Shown in pieces: positions 23,869-24,626 of a stretch of 24,626 nt of DNA (position 1 is its first letter; every line of letters begins with the position of its first letter). The stretch is from assembly GCA_051658525.1 (NCBI GenBank), contig JBOFMT010000022.1:1-24626 (forward strand), in the 5' to 3' direction. The translations under genes were made by a program, and so were the position numbers. The DNA is from JBOFMT01 sp051658525. GTDB lineage: Bacteria > Bacillota_I > Bacilli_A > Erysipelotrichales > Erysipelotrichaceae. The notes below the pieces were generated by a model. It was not told the origin of the DNA and searched no databases. It was given only the letters and a program-made list of their open reading frames with translations.

Positions 23869-24255
23869 TTAGTTTTTTGGTTCCAAAGCAACCTTACGCT
23901 CCCAGCGTTCTTCTCGCTGTTTCGCAAGTTTTTGGAGCTGTTGTTGCAAGATTGGGCTCGCCATTTTTTCAGTCGTAGGTACTTCCCCAAACATTAGATA
24001 TCGTCCTGGTTTAACTTGTTGCACTTGAATCGATTGGATTTGAGAACAAATCAATCGGTCGGCTTCATTTACATTATAACGAACAGCTAACGCAATCCCC
24101 AAACTAGCAATTTCCAATAACAATCGATCGTCTTCAAACGAAAAATGTCCTTCTACAAACCGTAATACTATCGTTTTCTTTTCACTCATCAACATGTCGA
24201 GATAACGTTTCTGTTTTTCACTCAATAAAGGGTAAAGACTTATTTTCTGTTTCAT
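23869..24255 (-). CDS. Hypothetical 128-residue soluble protein
   Basis: I do not recognise this protein. It has no signal peptide or membrane segment. The N-terminal part (1-40) is basic and helical. The middle (45-95) is mixed: FSFEDDRLLLEIASLGIALA then VKPGRYLMFGEVPTTEKM. The tail (100-128) is a charged helix rich in K, R, E and Q (LQKLAKQREERWERK), possibly coiled coil. AGGAGG lies 7 nt before the ATG, and a clear terminator follows, so the gene looks real and monocistronic. It sits between a tRNA cluster and the glycerol operon, inside the interval bounded by the tRNA direct repeats. Candidate lineage-specific gene. Confidence 0.7.
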   Translation of the reverse strand: MKQKISLYPLLSEKQKRYLDMLMSEKKTIVLRFVEGHFSFEDDRLLLEIASLGIALAVRYNVNEADRLICSQIQSIQVQQVKPGRYLMFGEVPTTEKMASPILQQQLQKLAKQREERWERKVALEPKN

Positions 24256-24344
24256 ACCTATCCTCCTAAGGATGACTAAAATTTTTGTTCCTTATTCTAT
24301 TTGCGAGAATATAAAAATATCCTATGCTTTATTATCATTCACAT

Positions 24345-24350
24345 ATTATA
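24345..24350 (-). promoter_or_regulatory. Possible -10 element of the hypothetical gene
   Basis: TATAAT on the minus strand, 90 nt upstream of the start codon. No good -35 at 16-18 nt. The rest of 24256-24373 shows nothing else I can support. Confidence 0.35.
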
Positions 24351-24373
24351 ACACAATACATTCAAAACACGAT

Positions 24374-24394
24374 AAAAAAAAGCCCATCTGGACT
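24374..24394 (-). terminator. Terminator of the second tRNA cluster
   Basis: Minus strand AGTCC, loop AGAT, GGGCT (one G-U pair), then a T run. Same position relative to tRNA-Gly as the terminator at 18098-18116 but with different loop sequence. Confidence 0.8.
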
Positions 24395-24406
24395 CGTTTG
24401 TTTTAA

Positions 24407-24480
24407 TGGAGCGGATGATGGGAATCGAACCCACGTAGTCAGCTTGGAAGGCTGAAGTTCTACCATTGAACTACATCCGC
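24407..24480 (-). tRNA. tRNA-Gly (anticodon TCC), second copy
   Basis: 74 nt with encoded CCA, identical to 18128-18201. Last tRNA of the second cluster. Confidence 0.96.
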
Positions 24481-24492
24481 ATAACATAAGAA

Positions 24493-24568
24493 TGGTGACC
24501 CGTTGGCGACTCGAACGCCAGACCCTCTGATTAAAAGTCAGATGCTCTACCAACTGAGCTAACGGGTC
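24493..24568 (-). tRNA. tRNA-Lys (anticodon TTT), second copy
   Basis: 76 nt with encoded CCA, identical to 18214-18289. Confidence 0.96.
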
Positions 24569-24578
24569 ATCAAATAAA

Positions 24579-24626
24579 TGGCTGGGCTATCTGGATTCGA
24601 ACCAGAGAAATGCCAGAGTCAAAGTC
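24579..24626 (-). tRNA. tRNA-Gln (anticodon TTG), 5' part beyond the window
   Basis: The 3' half is visible: anticodon loop CTTTGAC, T-arm CTGGTTCGAATCCAG, acceptor strand TAGCCCA, discriminator G and encoded CCA. The D-arm and 5' acceptor strand lie past the window end. Confidence 0.88.

Larger units (their letters stand above)
24407..24569. repeat. Direct repeat copy 2: Gly-Lys tRNA pair
   Basis: Second copy of the block at 18128-18290, same orientation, two base differences seen, both in the spacer. Confidence 0.95.

Noticed and set aside
23541..23978. 145-residue plus-strand reading frame across the glpK start and the neighbouring terminator
   Set aside because: It crosses a promoter region and a terminator and is opposite two better-supported genes.
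24362..24553. 63-residue minus-strand reading frame near the window end
   Set aside because: It is a translation of the tRNA-Lys and tRNA-Gly genes and their terminator.

Overview
The window reads as the chromosome of a low-GC Firmicute. The AT-rich intergenic DNA, sigma-A-type promoters, AGGAGG-type ribosome binding sites, PTS sugar uptake under a LicR-like regulator, cre-like sites, and a GlpK carrying the HPr-phosphorylatable histidine all fit. The gene repertoire would suit an anaerobic, host-associated Erysipelotrichia-like bacterium, but no marker here proves the genus. Almost everything is on the minus strand; only the GntR regulator is on plus.

Region 1 (1-6542) is a PTS operon read leftward: a tandem IIB-IIB protein, IIC, a DUF871/MupG-like (GH170) protein, IIA, and a GH1 6-phosphoglycosidase cut by the window edge. 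A LicR/MtlR-type PRD regulator sits directly upstream. It appears to have lost most of its PTS phosphorylation residues. Together they would import a beta-linked disaccharide as a 6-phosphate and split it inside the cell. Region 2 (6588-10721) encodes a heterodimeric CydDC-like ABC exporter, preceded and overlapped by a DUF454-YgbA fusion protein. Region 3 (10798-14767) is a YclNOPQ-type ferric siderophore importer, followed by a tiny two-helix membrane protein with two histidines spaced as in b-type cytochromes. Its promoter carries two copies of a DtxR-like dyad.

Region 4 (14781-18070) holds an SdsA1/BDS1-type metallo-beta-lactamase-fold alkylsulfatase homologue, a VOC/PhnB-like protein and a divergent GntR/FCD regulator. 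Region 5 (18101-18528) is a Val-Thr-Lys-Gly tRNA operon with its own near-consensus promoter and terminator.

Region 6 (18583-23842) is a glycerol catabolism operon: glpK, a GlpA/GlpO-like FAD protein with a BFD [2Fe-2S] domain, a second FAD/NAD oxidoreductase, a DUF1667 four-cysteine protein, and the GlpP antiterminator. Between glpK and the dehydrogenase lie a promoter, an overlapping cre-like site and a strong leader terminator, which is the arrangement expected of a GlpP target. The region ends with a small unrecognised gene and a second tRNA cluster (Gly, Lys, partial Gln). Its Gly-Lys pair repeats that of region 5 almost perfectly, so the glp block is bracketed by direct repeats.

I see no CRISPR array, insertion sequence or prophage. 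The observations most worth a second look are the tandem IIB with an internal start, the degenerate LicR, the GlpP/cre leader, the DUF454-YgbA fusion, the bis-histidine mini-protein and the duplicated tRNA pair.
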